This document shows, one piece after another, positions 43,365-53,389 of a stretch of 64,000 nt of DNA (the stretch's first letter is position 1; each line of letters begins with the position of its first letter). This DNA is from an uncultured Muribaculaceae bacterium (GTDB taxonomy: Bacteria > Bacteroidota > Bacteroidia > Bacteroidales > Muribaculaceae). Under the pieces are notes generated by a model. That model made no database searches and was not told the DNA's origin. It worked only from the letters and a program-made list of their open reading frames with translations. The translations under genes were made by a program, and so were the position numbers. The stretch is from assembly GCA_910578665.1 (NCBI GenBank), contig CAJTQU010000009.1, forward strand, positions 1 through 64,000, read 5' to 3'.

Positions 43365-46300
43365 CTAGCGATTGACCGTGACTATCTGTCCGGCACTATG
43401 GGCTGACAACATAGGGGCATATAGGCTTTGTAGTGTGGCTATGCCGTTGGCATATTCACCCTCTTGCGAAACAAAAGTATCATAAGTAATTATGAACGTT
43501 CCGCGAGGTAGTCTGTAAAAGAAGAAATCTGTTACATCATTTCTTACTTCGCGATAGTAGCCTATACCATCCTGCCATGTGTAACGTGACACCTGGTCTG
43601 CCGGCGCCAGACATCCTGGACGTTCGTCTGTGACAGTCGCATAATCAATGTCACGAGCGGTTGTCACGGTCAGTTCGACCCGTATTCTCTGTCCCACTTT
43701 CAGAGGACTGTTTCCTAATTCTCTGACCGTAGTGCCGTTGTCAGACTCGTCTACGACAAGCAGGCGCTTGGCAATAGATACATCGCTCTCAGAGAAAGCC
43801 TTTACATCGGCTACCGGCGCTATATAGCGTGTGCAGACCCCACCCCAACTTTGATGGCCACGGCCCTTAACGATGCTTAATTCTGCTCCGGATGCCATAC
43901 GACTGTCCAATGATACAGTAAAACTGCCTGTGATTCTGTCTCGTGCAGGAATACTTATAGGCCTGCCATCCAGAGAGAAGCTGGCCGGAGTATCAGCCAC
44001 CGTCCAGTCAGAACCGCTTGAAAGAATTACATATACCACTTCAGCCAACTGCTGGTCGGAACCCCAGTCCTGGGCCTGACGCTGTATGACAAGCCATTGA
44101 CGCATTCCGTCTATCATAGGAGAGCCGGGCTCTATCTCAGCAAATGCCTCCAAAGCCTGTGCCGTAGTCACTAACACATTATCCGGACTGAAGGTTCCCG
44201 AACGCAGGTTATCAAACCATACTCCTCGCTCCGGACTGCTTAATGCCGTCTGACGTAAAGACTCCAAAACAGAACGGGCTTCCATCGGATAATTTTCGCG
44301 ATACAGCAGCGTAGCGGCCGTGGCCTTACCGTATATACCGTATTTCTTCCAACCTTTCACGATCGCCTTGAGCGCGACATTCTTTAGACGTCCAAATTCG
44401 CCCGATGCCTTGATAGAGGGGAAGAATGATCTGACATACAGCCAATTCAACATGATATCTTCTGAATAAACATGTTTGTTACGCTTATATTCGCTAAGTA
44501 TTTCTCCATCTATATACTTTACGGCATATTCCAGCATCTGGTCTATCTGTTTACTCTCTGGCAGATACCCCATGGATTTCAACATTCCCATACGCCACAT
44601 GATCTGACCTGTTATAAACATCGAATCGTCCATACCAGGACACCATGACCATCCGCCGTTGTCTGACTGCATTTCTGCAAGTTCTGCCAGAGCATTTTCT
44701 ATAGCATTACTATTTACCTCTGAATCAAGTAAATTTGCAAGGCGAGACATACGTATGGTCTCGGCGGCGGCATTACTCACCCAGGGCGTATTTTCCAATG
44801 CTATAGCCTTAAGCTCCGGATTACGCTGTAATGGAGATACCAATGTCGAGTCTGCACTGTCCGTCCACGCCTTTATGGCATCGCGCAATTGCGGATACTG
44901 TTTCGCCAAACCTGCCGCCACTGCATTTCCATAGAGGGCATTGACACGGCTGAATATATTTGAAGACTTGTCATACGACATATCAGGCAAAGCTGTCACA
45001 CAATACCACACCGGATTGTCGCAATATTGCAATGTCACAGAAGCCCTGTCATCCATTTTTGGAAGCTTCATACTGTAAGAATCTGAATCAACCGCAAGAT
45101 AAAACGGATATGAGTCTATCACCGGGGACGAAGAGGGATGTATGGCTATGAGAGACTGTTCGCCATCAGCATATGCGCCGCTTTCTCCTATCACTCTATA
45201 TCCTATAAACTCTATGTCAGACGGCACGGTAAATTCGATGCCCACTACTCTTTCTGCATTGGCACCGACCTGCTCCGCACTAAAGAGGCGTTCAAACAGC
45301 ACACGATCCGTAAGAGGATCAAATATTTCTATCTTGGCCGACAACATAGCCTCCTTACCCGTATTATTGAATAGCACAGACTGAAGAAGCGTCCGGTCAC
45401 CCGTACGTAAGAATCGCGGAGGATTGGCACTTACCATGACAGGCTTCGAAGCAACAGCATCCATAACATTAACTGAACTGCGCAAATCAGGCAGGTAAGC
45501 CAGCATTTGCAACTGCCACGTAGTATTGAAATCAGGGGCCTCAAACGATATTTCAAGCACCCCATCGCCATCAGTGCTCAAACCGGGCATAAAGAATGCG
45601 GATGGACATTCAGACGGGCGCAAATCAGCCTTTATGCCGGATTCTGCAACACCAGCCTCCTCTGACGCAGCCTCCTCTTCTGTTAAAGTGACTGTGTCAT
45701 ACACTTCCTGCTTAGCAGCTCTGTTTAAACCACCCTTACTTGCTGCCACACCATATGCTATTACCGGTGCCTCATTTGGCATAGAGCGTGCTCCGTACAA
45801 CATTTTTTGAAGTTGTGAATATCCAGAACTCAAAGACAATCCGTAAGTATCAATCCACGGAGCCTCTATCTGCAACGGCTTTAGATACTTGTGGTCCAAT
45901 GAGAAATTAAAATACGACAAACCGCTATACGGCACCTCTAAAAGATTACCGACCTCGTTATTCGGAACCGATATTTTAGCCCAACGGAAAGGCACAATGC
46001 TGTTAAGAGCCTTATCACTCAGCGTCGCTATTACCGGCATACCGGGAAGAGGCTTATTTTCATAGGTATAACGGAATTTCCAACGCTCTTTGCCGCCGGC
46101 ATTGATTTTATCTCTGAAACTTATAGCCTTGACTTCTACACCATATTTGGCTGAATCAGGCAAAATCCTCACCGTTCCTCTTTCTACAATGCCATCATGC
46201 ACCGCGGCAAACTGTACGTATACCAAATCATACAATCTGGTAGGAGCCTGAACATCAATAGCAACATTACAAGCATTGACATCAATCAGACCATAAACCA

Positions 46301-49058
46301 CGGGAAGCCCTGCTCCGTAAACAGTATAAAGCACCTTAGACCCCGGATAAGAAGAACCGACAGGCACTTTCACACTTTTGGCTCCCTTGTCGGCATACAG
46401 CAAATTATTTGGCAGCCACAATACTGATTCGACAGGAGGCACTTTGTCATCAGTACGGAACAAGGCAAATTCTCTGCTGACATCCTCGCCATTATATGTT
46501 ACTGTCAAAGTATATTTGCCAGAGGGAAGGTCATCACTTGTAAAAGTTAATGTGAGATCGTCACTTACACCCTCTTTACATATATGGTTGTCACTTCCTT
46601 TAAGCACATATGAATACTGAAGCTTCTCACCTGTGCCTCCCGAAAACAAAATATTGGCCTTTACCGGTCCTGCAGAAGCATTAATACGAGTAGGAAGATC
46701 GATATCAATACTTGATGCATTACCCATGTAGAACGTGTAAAACTCGCTTTCCTGGCTTTCACCGGCCGAAGACGTAGCTTTTGCACGCAACGTATACACG
46801 CCTATAGTATATTTAGTGTCCTTAAGGTTCTCCGTTGGTAACAAAAGTGAGAAATTTCCATCCCTATCAGTCTTAACATCACAACTATACCGTGATTCAC
46901 CTCCGTAATAACCAAACATATATGGTGGTCGATACACAACCGACAGTGTCACTGCGGCATTAACCAACGGCATGCCGCTATATGTCATCACCCGGCCTTC
47001 AATTCTAATGTCATCACCTGCTTTATATGTGTTATTCTGTGTCTTTGCTTCCACAAAGAATGTAGGCTGTTTATACTCCTCAACGTTAAAAGCCGTACTG
47101 CCGATATTGTCACTATCATAAATGACACTTATGCTGAAACGGCCAAGCATACCACGTCTGGGTAAATGAAACACACCCGAGGCACGGCCTGTTTTATCTG
47201 TAGTAAGGTGCAACGAATCGCAAACTTCGCCCGAAGCGTTACGCAACTCGAGCATCACTGCCTTGTCACTCAACAACCTCGGCTTATCTGGGTCACAGTC
47301 ATAGGCAACTATACCGAAACGACATGTGTCTCCCGGATGATAAATAGACAGATTTGTATAAACCTTGGCTTCCAGGTCCTCTGAACCGGTGTAATATCCT
47401 TTTCCGAAAGATTTGGAGGCCTTGTCCGCACCTTTCCTGGCTGTTATTGAATATGACACCCAGTTATTCTTAGATACTGCCGGAAAAGATACATAACCAT
47501 CAGAATTAGTCTTAGATGAAGACACAACCCTATCATTATCTTTAAACTGAACCCTGACGTCTGGCAGAGGGGTGCCATTATGCGCATCAAGAACATAAGC
47601 CCGGCCCGATGTCCCTATACTTTCAGGAGCTACAGTCACAATACTCAAATCAGAAACATCAAAAATAAAAGCGGTATTCTGGCAAAGCAACTTGCTGCGG
47701 TCATCGGTAGAAACAGATGACGGACATACTATATACTGTCCTATGGGCTGCGCTCCGAAATCAATAACACACGTATCGGAAGATTCGCAAACTTCCACAG
47801 GCTTCGATAATATAAATTTAGACGATGCCGGATTTGACAGAACACTTTCCCTCATTATCTTGTAATTCCATTCCTCGGAAAGACGGAACAAATGAAGATA
47901 TGTGCCTGGTGCAAAATTTGAGATATTAATATTAAATTTTATGGGTTGGCCTGTCACATATTGTTGCTGGGCTGTTCCAGAAATACTAGTTACAGAAATA
48001 TTATTCAGTGCATTTATGGCCCCGTTAATATTCGCATAATCCGGATGAGCTTTGACGGCATCGCTTAACAAACCGGATATTTCGTCATGCAAGGTCTGCG
48101 CCTGTTTGTTTGAGACGTTGGTCTTGCTTGCCGCTATCAGGAATTCAATCGCGTACGGGCTATAACTGTACTTCTTATATGCACCGATAAGCCGTTCGGC
48201 CTCAATATCCCCTGTCAAATCGGAAAGTGTGGGTGGATATGCCACTGTGAGCGCCGCGACATTTCCACTGCGCAGAGCGAGTTCATAACGAGTGTTTATT
48301 ATCCTTTTGTAAAGCTCTGATGCGCGGTCTGACGGAGTCTCAGCGTAAGACACGGTAAACGGAATACGCTCCGTATCCGTAAAATTTTTCAGCTGCACTA
48401 TGCTCCGCTGAGCTATAACACTGTATAAGTCAGGATAAAATTCAGGCTCAAGTTTAGATATAAATGGGGTAAGCACACTTTCCCATTCTTTCACCGGAAC
48501 GGCTGCAAGCACGTCACTGCCGGCAACAGCCTTTTCCACAAGAGATATTACCTTTTGGGACAAAAGTCCTTTGCTCCATTCATAGGGATCAGACGGATAT
48601 CTGTCCAAAGACAGCGTACGTTGGTCAAACTTATACCTGTTTCTAGTATAAAGCGAACTATACATCTGCGCCTCCAATGAATATAGAAGTGATGCTGTAA
48701 CCTGGTCACTTTCAGCCGCGATGGAATCCACCATACCGGCTACTCCGGCAAACCTGTCAGAACTAATTTCATTGTTTCCCAATACAAGGAGCACAACCTG
48801 GTTTACAACCTCCTGTCCGTCACCTTTCGCCATAGCATTGCGCAATGCCACAGTCGCCTTATCAATAACAGTCTGCGGATAGGCAAAATCCGGCATTTCC
48901 CGATTTTTATATTTCTCAGGCATATTCTCTTGCTCCGACTTAACAACCTTGCCCGTCGCAGGAGCCTTTCTCCTAGAGCCGGCATATACATCCACAGACG
49001 GGATTAAAGCGAATGCCGCCATAATTAACGCTATAACGCGTATGAAGTGTTTTTCCAT
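43365..49058 (-). CDS. Large alpha-2-macroglobulin-family secreted protein, no thioester motif
   Basis: A 1,897-residue exported protein. A Sec signal peptide (1-27, no lipobox Cys) is followed by a helical N-terminal part and repeated MG-type beta domains (about 350-1100). The A2M core domain at about 1150-1240 reads FMPGLSTDGDGVLEISFEAP and FNTTWQLQMLAYL. A helical TED-like domain (about 1360-1700) includes SDNGGWSWCPGMDDSMFITG. The CxEQ thioester motif of A2M and E. coli YfaM-type proteins is absent; the aligned spot reads LPDMSYDKSSNIFSRVNA. It probably acts in the periplasm or at the cell surface. It has no pbpC neighbour. Role unknown; protease trapping without covalent capture or envelope upkeep are options. 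Confidence 0.85.
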   Translation of the reverse strand: MEKHFIRVIALIMAAFALIPSVDVYAGSRRKAPATGKVVKSEQENMPEKYKNREMPDFAYPQTVIDKATVALRNAMAKGDGQEVVNQVVLLVLGNNEISSDRFAGVAGMVDSIAAESDQVTASLLYSLEAQMYSSLYTRNRYKFDQRTLSLDRYPSDPYEWSKGLLSQKVISLVEKAVAGSDVLAAVPVKEWESVLTPFISKLEPEFYPDLYSVIAQRSIVQLKNFTDTERIPFTVSYAETPSDRASELYKRIINTRYELALRSGNVAALTVAYPPTLSDLTGDIEAERLIGAYKKYSYSPYAIEFLIAASKTNVSNKQAQTLHDEISGLLSDAVKAHPDYANINGAINALNNISVTSISGTAQQQYVTGQPIKFNINISNFAPGTYLHLFRLSEEWNYKIMRESVLSNPASSKFILSKPVEVCESSDTCVIDFGAQPIGQYIVCPSSVSTDDRSKLLCQNTAFIFDVSDLSIVTVAPESIGTSGRAYVLDAHNGTPLPDVRVQFKDNDRVVSSSKTNSDGYVSFPAVSKNNWVSYSITARKGADKASKSFGKGYYTGSEDLEAKVYTNLSIYHPGDTCRFGIVAYDCDPDKPRLLSDKAVMLELRNASGEVCDSLHLTTDKTGRASGVFHLPRRGMLGRFSISVIYDSDNIGSTAFNVEEYKQPTFFVEAKTQNNTYKAGDDIRIEGRVMTYSGMPLVNAAVTLSVVYRPPYMFGYYGGESRYSCDVKTDRDGNFSLLLPTENLKDTKYTIGVYTLRAKATSSAGESQESEFYTFYMGNASSIDIDLPTRINASAGPVKANILFSGGTGEKLQYSYVLKGSDNHICKEGVSDDLTLTFTSDDLPSGKYTLTVTYNGEDVSREFALFRTDDKVPPVESVLWLPNNLLYADKGAKSVKVPVGSSYPGSKVLYTVYGAGLPVVYGLIDVNACNVAIDVQAPTRLYDLVYVQFAAVHDGIVERGTVRILPDSAKYGVEVKAISFRDKINAGGKERWKFRYTYENKPLPGMPVIATLSDKALNSIVPFRWAKISVPNNEVGNLLEVPYSGLSYFNFSLDHKYLKPLQIEAPWIDTYGLSLSSGYSQLQKMLYGARSMPNEAPVIAYGVAASKGGLNRAAKQEVYDTVTLTEEEAASEEAGVAESGIKADLRPSECPSAFFMPGLSTDGDGVLEISFEAPDFNTTWQLQMLAYLPDLRSSVNVMDAVASKPVMVSANPPRFLRTGDRTLLQSVLFNNTGKEAMLSAKIEIFDPLTDRVLFERLFSAEQVGANAERVVGIEFTVPSDIEFIGYRVIGESGAYADGEQSLIAIHPSSSPVIDSYPFYLAVDSDSYSMKLPKMDDRASVTLQYCDNPVWYCVTALPDMSYDKSSNIFSRVNALYGNAVAAGLAKQYPQLRDAIKAWTDSADSTLVSPLQRNPELKAIALENTPWVSNAAAETIRMSRLANLLDSEVNSNAIENALAELAEMQSDNGGWSWCPGMDDSMFITGQIMWRMGMLKSMGYLPESKQIDQMLEYAVKYIDGEILSEYKRNKHVYSEDIMLNWLYVRSFFPSIKASGEFGRLKNVALKAIVKGWKKYGIYGKATAATLLYRENYPMEARSVLESLRQTALSSPERGVWFDNLRSGTFSPDNVLVTTAQALEAFAEIEPGSPMIDGMRQWLVIQRQAQDWGSDQQLAEVVYVILSSGSDWTVADTPASFSLDGRPISIPARDRITGSFTVSLDSRMASGAELSIVKGRGHQSWGGVCTRYIAPVADVKAFSESDVSIAKRLLVVDESDNGTTVRELGNSPLKVGQRIRVELTVTTARDIDYATVTDERPGCLAPADQVSRYTWQDGIGYYREVRNDVTDFFFYRLPRGTFIITYDTFVSQEGEYANGIATLQSLYAPMLSAHSAGQIVTVNR

Positions 49059-49150
49059 ATCGATATAGTTTAGAGGTTATAATTTATAATAACTGGGAAA
49101 CTCTCGCATAAGAACGAAAATCACACCGTATACACTGGTTTATAAAAAAC

Positions 49151-49194
49151 AATGAACTCATGTAGTAACGTGTGGGTATCTACGCAAGTTCATT
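49151..49194 (-). terminator. Terminator of the sigma factor operon
   Basis: Read leftward, AATGAACT and AGTTCATT pair, with an inner GTAG/CTAC stem, and are followed by GTTTTTTAT. It lies about 30 bases past the Spy-like gene stop and before the alpha-2-macroglobulin gene. Confidence 0.65.
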
Positions 49195-49225
49195 TAAAAT
49201 TAATAAGAAATTATGATAATATTTA

Positions 49226-49699
49226 CTACTTCTTCCGGGCTTTGGCCTTAGATTTTTTACCCTTGCGCTGCATATCCATGATCTTCCGGTGAAATTTATG
49301 CTCTGCATGCTTAAGCAAATACAGCTGCTTGGGTGTCAAAAGTGTCTTAAGTTGCTGAAAACATGATTTCTCCAAATCCCCTTCACGATATTTGAATACA
49401 GCCATTGCCTCCGCCATACCGGAATATTCGGCATCGGAATGGCCCTCTTTATTTTTGAATGCTTTGAAGCGAGTACCCATGTCATCAAACAGGCTTTCAC
49501 GGTCATGGTCAAACTGAGTATATATTTTTGTAAAATCAGCCTGCTTGTCTGCCGGAAGGTCTATCTCCTGTATCAGATATTTAATTTTAAATTCCTGCAA
49601 TTCGGCACGCATCCGGGCTGACTTGCCACTATGCTGGGCAACAGCCGGAGCCACGCTCATGATGCACAACAATACAATAGTAATAATCTTATTCACCAT
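49226..49699 (-). CDS. Spy/CpxP-like periplasmic protein
   Basis: A 157-residue exported protein with a signal peptide ending in PAVAQ (about 1-22). A helical, charged mature part follows, with LPADKQADFTKIYTQF and LLTPKQLYLLKHAEHKFHRK. The L-TP-Q pattern resembles the LTxxQ repeat of Spy and CpxP, which are ATP-independent periplasmic chaperones and stress sensors. The tail is very basic (RKGKKSKAKARKK). It is 12 bases downstream of the one-helix membrane protein gene and follows the ECF sigma factor, the usual setting of such proteins in Bacteroidota. Family assignment is by pattern only. Confidence 0.65.
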   Translation of the reverse strand: MVNKIITIVLLCIMSVAPAVAQHSGKSARMRAELQEFKIKYLIQEIDLPADKQADFTKIYTQFDHDRESLFDDMGTRFKAFKNKEGHSDAEYSGMAEAMAVFKYREGDLEKSCFQQLKTLLTPKQLYLLKHAEHKFHRKIMDMQRKGKKSKAKARKK

Positions 49700-49711
49700 T
49701 ATATAAAAACT

Positions 49712-50239
49712 TTACATGTAATAAAATTCTTCTGAAGTATCAGCATCAAGCGCGGCCTGAAGCTGGTTAATATCAATATCGCCGGCATCTACTGCAGCAT
49801 TGGTATATTCCATGATCACTTCATCCAGATCTTCTTCTGACACCTCTGGAACCTGCGGCATGTCACCATTATCAGAAGCAGGTTCACTGTCTTCTACTAT
49901 TATAACCGAGGAAGAACCGACCAAGGGTGTAGCCACCTCGGGAGAACTCATGGCCTGTGCTATCATAGCCGGAGGATTGTCCAATGAAACTTCGGTCCCT
50001 GCCGGTGCAGACTGGATCATGGTAACCATTTTCATAGTGCACCATATGCCGGCAAACATAGCGGCAAGATACACGTATGGCTTCATGCGCTGCCAGCGAG
50101 TCATCTTAACAACGGGAGGGGTCTCGCGTTCCGGCAGTTCCGAGCCAATCTTGGCAAAAACCTGGTCAAAATACCCGTCAGGCACACTAAAACCAGTGTC
50201 ACTGCCATATCTTTGTCTTATCTTGTCTTCTGCCTTCAT
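49712..50239 (-). CDS. Single-helix membrane protein, possible anti-sigma or stress-response partner
   Basis: A 175-residue protein. A cytoplasmic N-terminal part (1-50) contains the short motif FSVPDGYFDQVFAKI, often seen in Bacteroidota proteins encoded next to ECF sigma factors. One membrane helix (about 54-75) and an acidic, Pro/Ser/Glu-rich periplasmic tail follow. There is no zinc anti-sigma motif (HxxxCxxC). It follows the sigma factor gene after a 247-base gap holding a terminator, and precedes the Spy-like gene by 12 bases. An anti-sigma role is inference from topology and position. Confidence 0.6.
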   Translation of the reverse strand: MKAEDKIRQRYGSDTGFSVPDGYFDQVFAKIGSELPERETPPVVKMTRWQRMKPYVYLAAMFAGIWCTMKMVTMIQSAPAGTEVSLDNPPAMIAQAMSSPEVATPLVGSSSVIIVEDSEPASDNGDMPQVPEVSEEDLDEVIMEYTNAAVDAGDIDINQLQAALDADTSEEFYYM

Positions 50240-50416
50240 GTCAGTTTGTTTTTATTCTTACAACTTAGACAAAGGGGACATAGCTAAGTTTAATCAGAAT
50301 TAAAAAATTTTTTGACTACAAATGAACTTTCAACAAAGCCATTCCGTTATAATTACAGAAAAAGAAATCGTTTCATGATGTTAGGTTAGTTCGAAAAAGT
50401 ATTATGAAAAACACGT

Positions 50417-50448
50417 AAAAGCGGCAGGCTGCGAAGTCTGCCGCTTTT
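50417..50448 (-). terminator. Hairpin terminator after the sigma factor gene
   Basis: AAAAGCGGCAG (50417-50427) pairs perfectly with CTGCCGCTTTT (50438-50448). On the minus strand the stem ends in TTTT and is followed by ACGTGTTTTT. It lies 39 bases beyond the sigma factor stop. Confidence 0.75.
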
Positions 50449-50486
50449 GTCTCATCCGGCAGAAAGGCATATGTATCCGCCCCGTA

Positions 50487-51053
50487 TCATTCCTTATTTT
50501 CGAAATATACCTCTATTTTTTTGACAGCGTGATGGTAATTGGCTTTTAGCGCACCAGTACTCGTACCCATAATTTCCGATATCTGGTCATAGCTCATATC
50601 ATCGAAATACCTCATATTGAAAACGATGCGCTGCTTCTCCGGCAACATCGCTATTGCCTTGTGTAGCTCCTGCTTCAACTCGTCACCGTCAAAATATTTA
50701 TCAGCCACAAGATATTCCGCCAAATAACTGTCACAACCGTCTTCATCAGCCGAGACATTGCGGCGGCCGCGCTCCTTGTTCAAAAAATTAATACTCTCGT
50801 TCACGGCGATTTTGTGCAACCATGTCGACAGCTTTGCGGTACCCCGGAAACTGTCAAGATTATTCCACGCCTTGAGAAAAGTATTCTGTAACAAATCCGA
50901 AGCATCTTCATGCCTCACTACCATTTTGCGTATCTGCCAATAAATCTGTTCCCCGTAGGTGCGCATCAACGTGTCAAACGCTTCACGCGACGTATCAGGC
51001 TTTTGCAAGTCTGAGACAAGCTGCTTCTCATCTATTTTGGGAGTATATGCCAT
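50487..51053 (-). CDS. ECF-type RNA polymerase sigma factor
   Basis: A 188-residue sigma-70 family protein with only regions 2 and 4. Region 2 spans about 25-95; its -10 binding part reads EDASDLLQNTFLKAWNNLD and FRGTAKLSTWLHKIAVNESI. Region 4 (about 130-185) includes LPEKQRIVFNMRYFDDMSYD and ISEIMGTSTGALKANYHHAV, a helix-turn-helix for the -35 element. It probably drives an envelope-stress regulon, given the exported Spy-like protein nearby. The promoter recognised is unknown. The region upstream has TAATTTCGC (51086-51078, minus), a near-consensus -7 with C for T. Confidence 0.9.
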   Translation of the reverse strand: MAYTPKIDEKQLVSDLQKPDTSREAFDTLMRTYGEQIYWQIRKMVVRHEDASDLLQNTFLKAWNNLDSFRGTAKLSTWLHKIAVNESINFLNKERGRRNVSADEDGCDSYLAEYLVADKYFDGDELKQELHKAIAMLPEKQRIVFNMRYFDDMSYDQISEIMGTSTGALKANYHHAVKKIEVYFENKE

Positions 51054-51120
51054 CAGGCTGTCTAAAAGTTTGAGTATGCGAAATTACTAATTAATTTGCG
51101 TACCGGCACCAGCTTCAACA

Positions 51121-52452
51121 TTATTTAACTAAAACGGGCATAACACGGCGCACATTCTTTCGATACAGCAGGCAGAGGCCCACACCACGCACAAACAAAT
51201 ATGACAAAAACGCGGTCCAAAGTCTGGCATTTCCCTGAAATCCTGATAACTGACCGCATACAGGTATGAAATTAATAGCGAAAAACACCAATGCGGACAG
51301 CATTGTCACCACCAACATGGCACGGGTGGCGGTCAGCCCTATATATATGCCGTCATATATAAAAGCAGCCACGGTAATACATGGAATGGCAAACAAAAAC
51401 ACCCGGTACCGCACGAGGTGTCCAAGCACGACAGGGTCATCTGTGATAAATGCTCCTATCTGCCCGTAAAAGGCAATATAAAGCAATGTGAAACACAATG
51501 CCATGGCAGCGCCCCACAGCATCATATATCGCACTGTACGCCCCATAAGGAGCGTATCGCCGCCACCAACGCATTTTCCCGTCAGAGCCTCGGCTGAAAA
51601 TGCAAAACCGTCCATAAAGTAGGAAAACAATATGAAGAACTGCATCATCACAGCATTTGTTGCAAGTATGTCGCTTCCAAGCCTAGCGCCTATGGCCGTA
51701 ACACCCATTGATACAGCCATTATACAGAAAGAACGCAGAAATATATCGCTGTTGACACGGAAAAATCTTCCCATTCCGGTCCAAGCCAGTGCCTGCCCCA
51801 AAGAACAGAACGGCAACTTTCGCCCATGAAAACGCCACGCAAGCAGCAGAGCCAGCAACAATCCGAACCAGTTGGCGGTAAGCGTACCGATAGCAGTACC
51901 CATAAACCCCATGTCCAAACCAAACGCGCACAACACGCTCACACCGATATTGACAACATTTGTGGCTACAGCCACCACCATGGGGCAGACACCTGACTGC
52001 ATACCCAGAAACCATCCGCTCACAGACATTGTGGCCAGCATGGCAGGAGCGCCCCAAATTACCGTTGAAAAATATGATTTCGCAAGTGATCCCACTCCTG
52101 CCTCAGGACTTATAATGCGTAGTACAAGTTCGCGCAGCGGCCACTGCAACAATACAATAACCACGCCTATTCCAGAGGCGAGAAAGAATGCCCTGGAAAA
52201 CACACGGGCAACTTGTGCATCATCGCCGGCACCACAAGCCTGGGCTGTCAGCCCGGTAGTTCCCATGCGAAGAAAACCAAAGCACCAGAATACCACGTTT
52301 ATCATCATGGTGCCTACGGCTATACCCCCTATAAAACTCGTATCGCCCAAATGTCCCGCTATGGTTGTGTCACACAGGCCCAGCAACGGCACTGTTATAT
52401 TGCTTAGTATCGAAGGAAACGCTATGCGCAATATGTCTCGGTTAATATTCAT
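51121..52452 (-). CDS. MATE-family multidrug/sodium (or proton) antiporter
   Basis: A 443-residue inner-membrane exporter with 12 predicted helices in two MatE halves. It begins MNINRDILRIAFPSILSNIT and contains PLLGLCDTTIAGHLGD, typical of the DinF-like branch. The start at 52452 is chosen by homology; the open frame extends 38 codons upstream into the divergent ispE promoter region. Substrates cannot be inferred. The gene is transcribed divergently from ispE with only 73 bases between start codons. Confidence 0.88.
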   Translation of the reverse strand: MNINRDILRIAFPSILSNITVPLLGLCDTTIAGHLGDTSFIGGIAVGTMMINVVFWCFGFLRMGTTGLTAQACGAGDDAQVARVFSRAFFLASGIGVVIVLLQWPLRELVLRIISPEAGVGSLAKSYFSTVIWGAPAMLATMSVSGWFLGMQSGVCPMVVAVATNVVNIGVSVLCAFGLDMGFMGTAIGTLTANWFGLLLALLLAWRFHGRKLPFCSLGQALAWTGMGRFFRVNSDIFLRSFCIMAVSMGVTAIGARLGSDILATNAVMMQFFILFSYFMDGFAFSAEALTGKCVGGGDTLLMGRTVRYMMLWGAAMALCFTLLYIAFYGQIGAFITDDPVVLGHLVRYRVFLFAIPCITVAAFIYDGIYIGLTATRAMLVVTMLSALVFFAINFIPVCGQLSGFQGNARLWTAFLSYLFVRGVGLCLLYRKNVRRVMPVLVK

Positions 52453-52497
52453 GGCACAAAAATACAAATATTCCCCCGTTATTCCGATAATCTTGCG

Positions 52498-52506
52498 TAA
52501 TTTTGC
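52498..52506 (+). promoter_or_regulatory. -7 element of ispE
   Basis: TAATTTTGC lies 19 bases before the ispE ATG, matching the -7 consensus. No TTG is found at -33. On the opposite strand, TATTTTTG (52464-52457) ends 4 bases before the MATE start and could serve that gene. Confidence 0.45.
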
Positions 52507-52525
52507 AGTGAAAAGAGTTATTGCC

Positions 52526-53389
52526 ATGATTGTATTCCCAAATGCTAAAATAAACCTCGGCCTCAATATAGTAAGCAGACGCCCTGACGGCTATCATGAC
52601 CTGCTGACTATTTTTTATCCCGTGGGACGCTATGCCGGCACACCCTCTGACAGCGGCAGACTGGCAGATATAATAGAAATCACTCCTTCGACTTCAGATA
52701 CAGACTCTATGAAAGTCACAGGACGGCATATAGACTGCCATATGCACGACAATCTGGTCTGGAAAGCCCTGCAACTTTTCCGCAAGAGCGTGCCTGATTT
52801 ACCTACAGTAGACATAAAGCTGGAAAAACATCTGCCTGACGGTGCCGGAATGGGAGGAGGTTCGGCAGACGCATCCTTTACTCTTCGCGCATTAAACGAA
52901 ATAGCAGGAAACCCGATAACTATGGATGACCTAGCTAGAATGGCATTAAATCTGGGGGCTGACTGTCCTTTCTTCATATACAATACTCCGTGCATCGGAA
53001 CAGGCACCGGCGAAATACTCACTCCAGTCAGTCTGGATCTGGGCAACTACACTCTCGCGGTGCTAAAACCCTCCGAAGGGATCAGCACACGCGATGCATT
53101 TGCCCGTATAACGCCGTCTGTCCCCACGTACACTCCGGAAAAATTACTCGATATGCCGGTAGAACAATGGCGTGATCGGATGACAAACGATTTTGAACAG
53201 CCAATGTTCGCACTGCACCCAGAACTAAGAGAGATAAAGGAATATCTGTATGAAAGCGGTGCCGTATATGCATCTATGACCGGGTCTGGGTCTGCATTTT
53301 ACGGACTTTTTAATAATCCGGAAAAGGCAAGGCAGTGTGCATGTGAAGCCCCTACCCCGTTTACCGCAGTCTCGTCATTGTTTCTATGA
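52526..53389 (+). CDS. ispE: 4-diphosphocytidyl-2-C-methyl-D-erythritol kinase
   Basis: GHMP-family kinase of the non-mevalonate isoprenoid pathway; phosphorylates CDP-ME at the 2-hydroxyl. The 287-residue protein (E. coli 283) begins MIVFPNAKINLGLNIVSRRP, with the catalytic-site Lys in NAKINLGL. The glycine-rich ATP loop is LPDGAGMGGGSADASF, and the C-terminal block is ASMTGSGSAFYGLF. The start at 52526 is fixed by this conserved N-terminus; the frame stays open far upstream, antisense to the MATE gene, with no coding support. Confidence 0.95.
   Translation: MIVFPNAKINLGLNIVSRRPDGYHDLLTIFYPVGRYAGTPSDSGRLADIIEITPSTSDTDSMKVTGRHIDCHMHDNLVWKALQLFRKSVPDLPTVDIKLEKHLPDGAGMGGGSADASFTLRALNEIAGNPITMDDLARMALNLGADCPFFIYNTPCIGTGTGEILTPVSLDLGNYTLAVLKPSEGISTRDAFARITPSVPTYTPEKLLDMPVEQWRDRMTNDFEQPMFALHPELREIKEYLYESGAVYASMTGSGSAFYGLFNNPEKARQCACEAPTPFTAVSSLFL

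Noticed and set aside
51872..52525. Long open frame continuing upstream of ispE, antisense to the MATE gene
   Set aside because: The peptide has no domain features and is the complement of a clear membrane-protein gene; ispE has a conserved N-terminus and a -7 element at 52498-52506.
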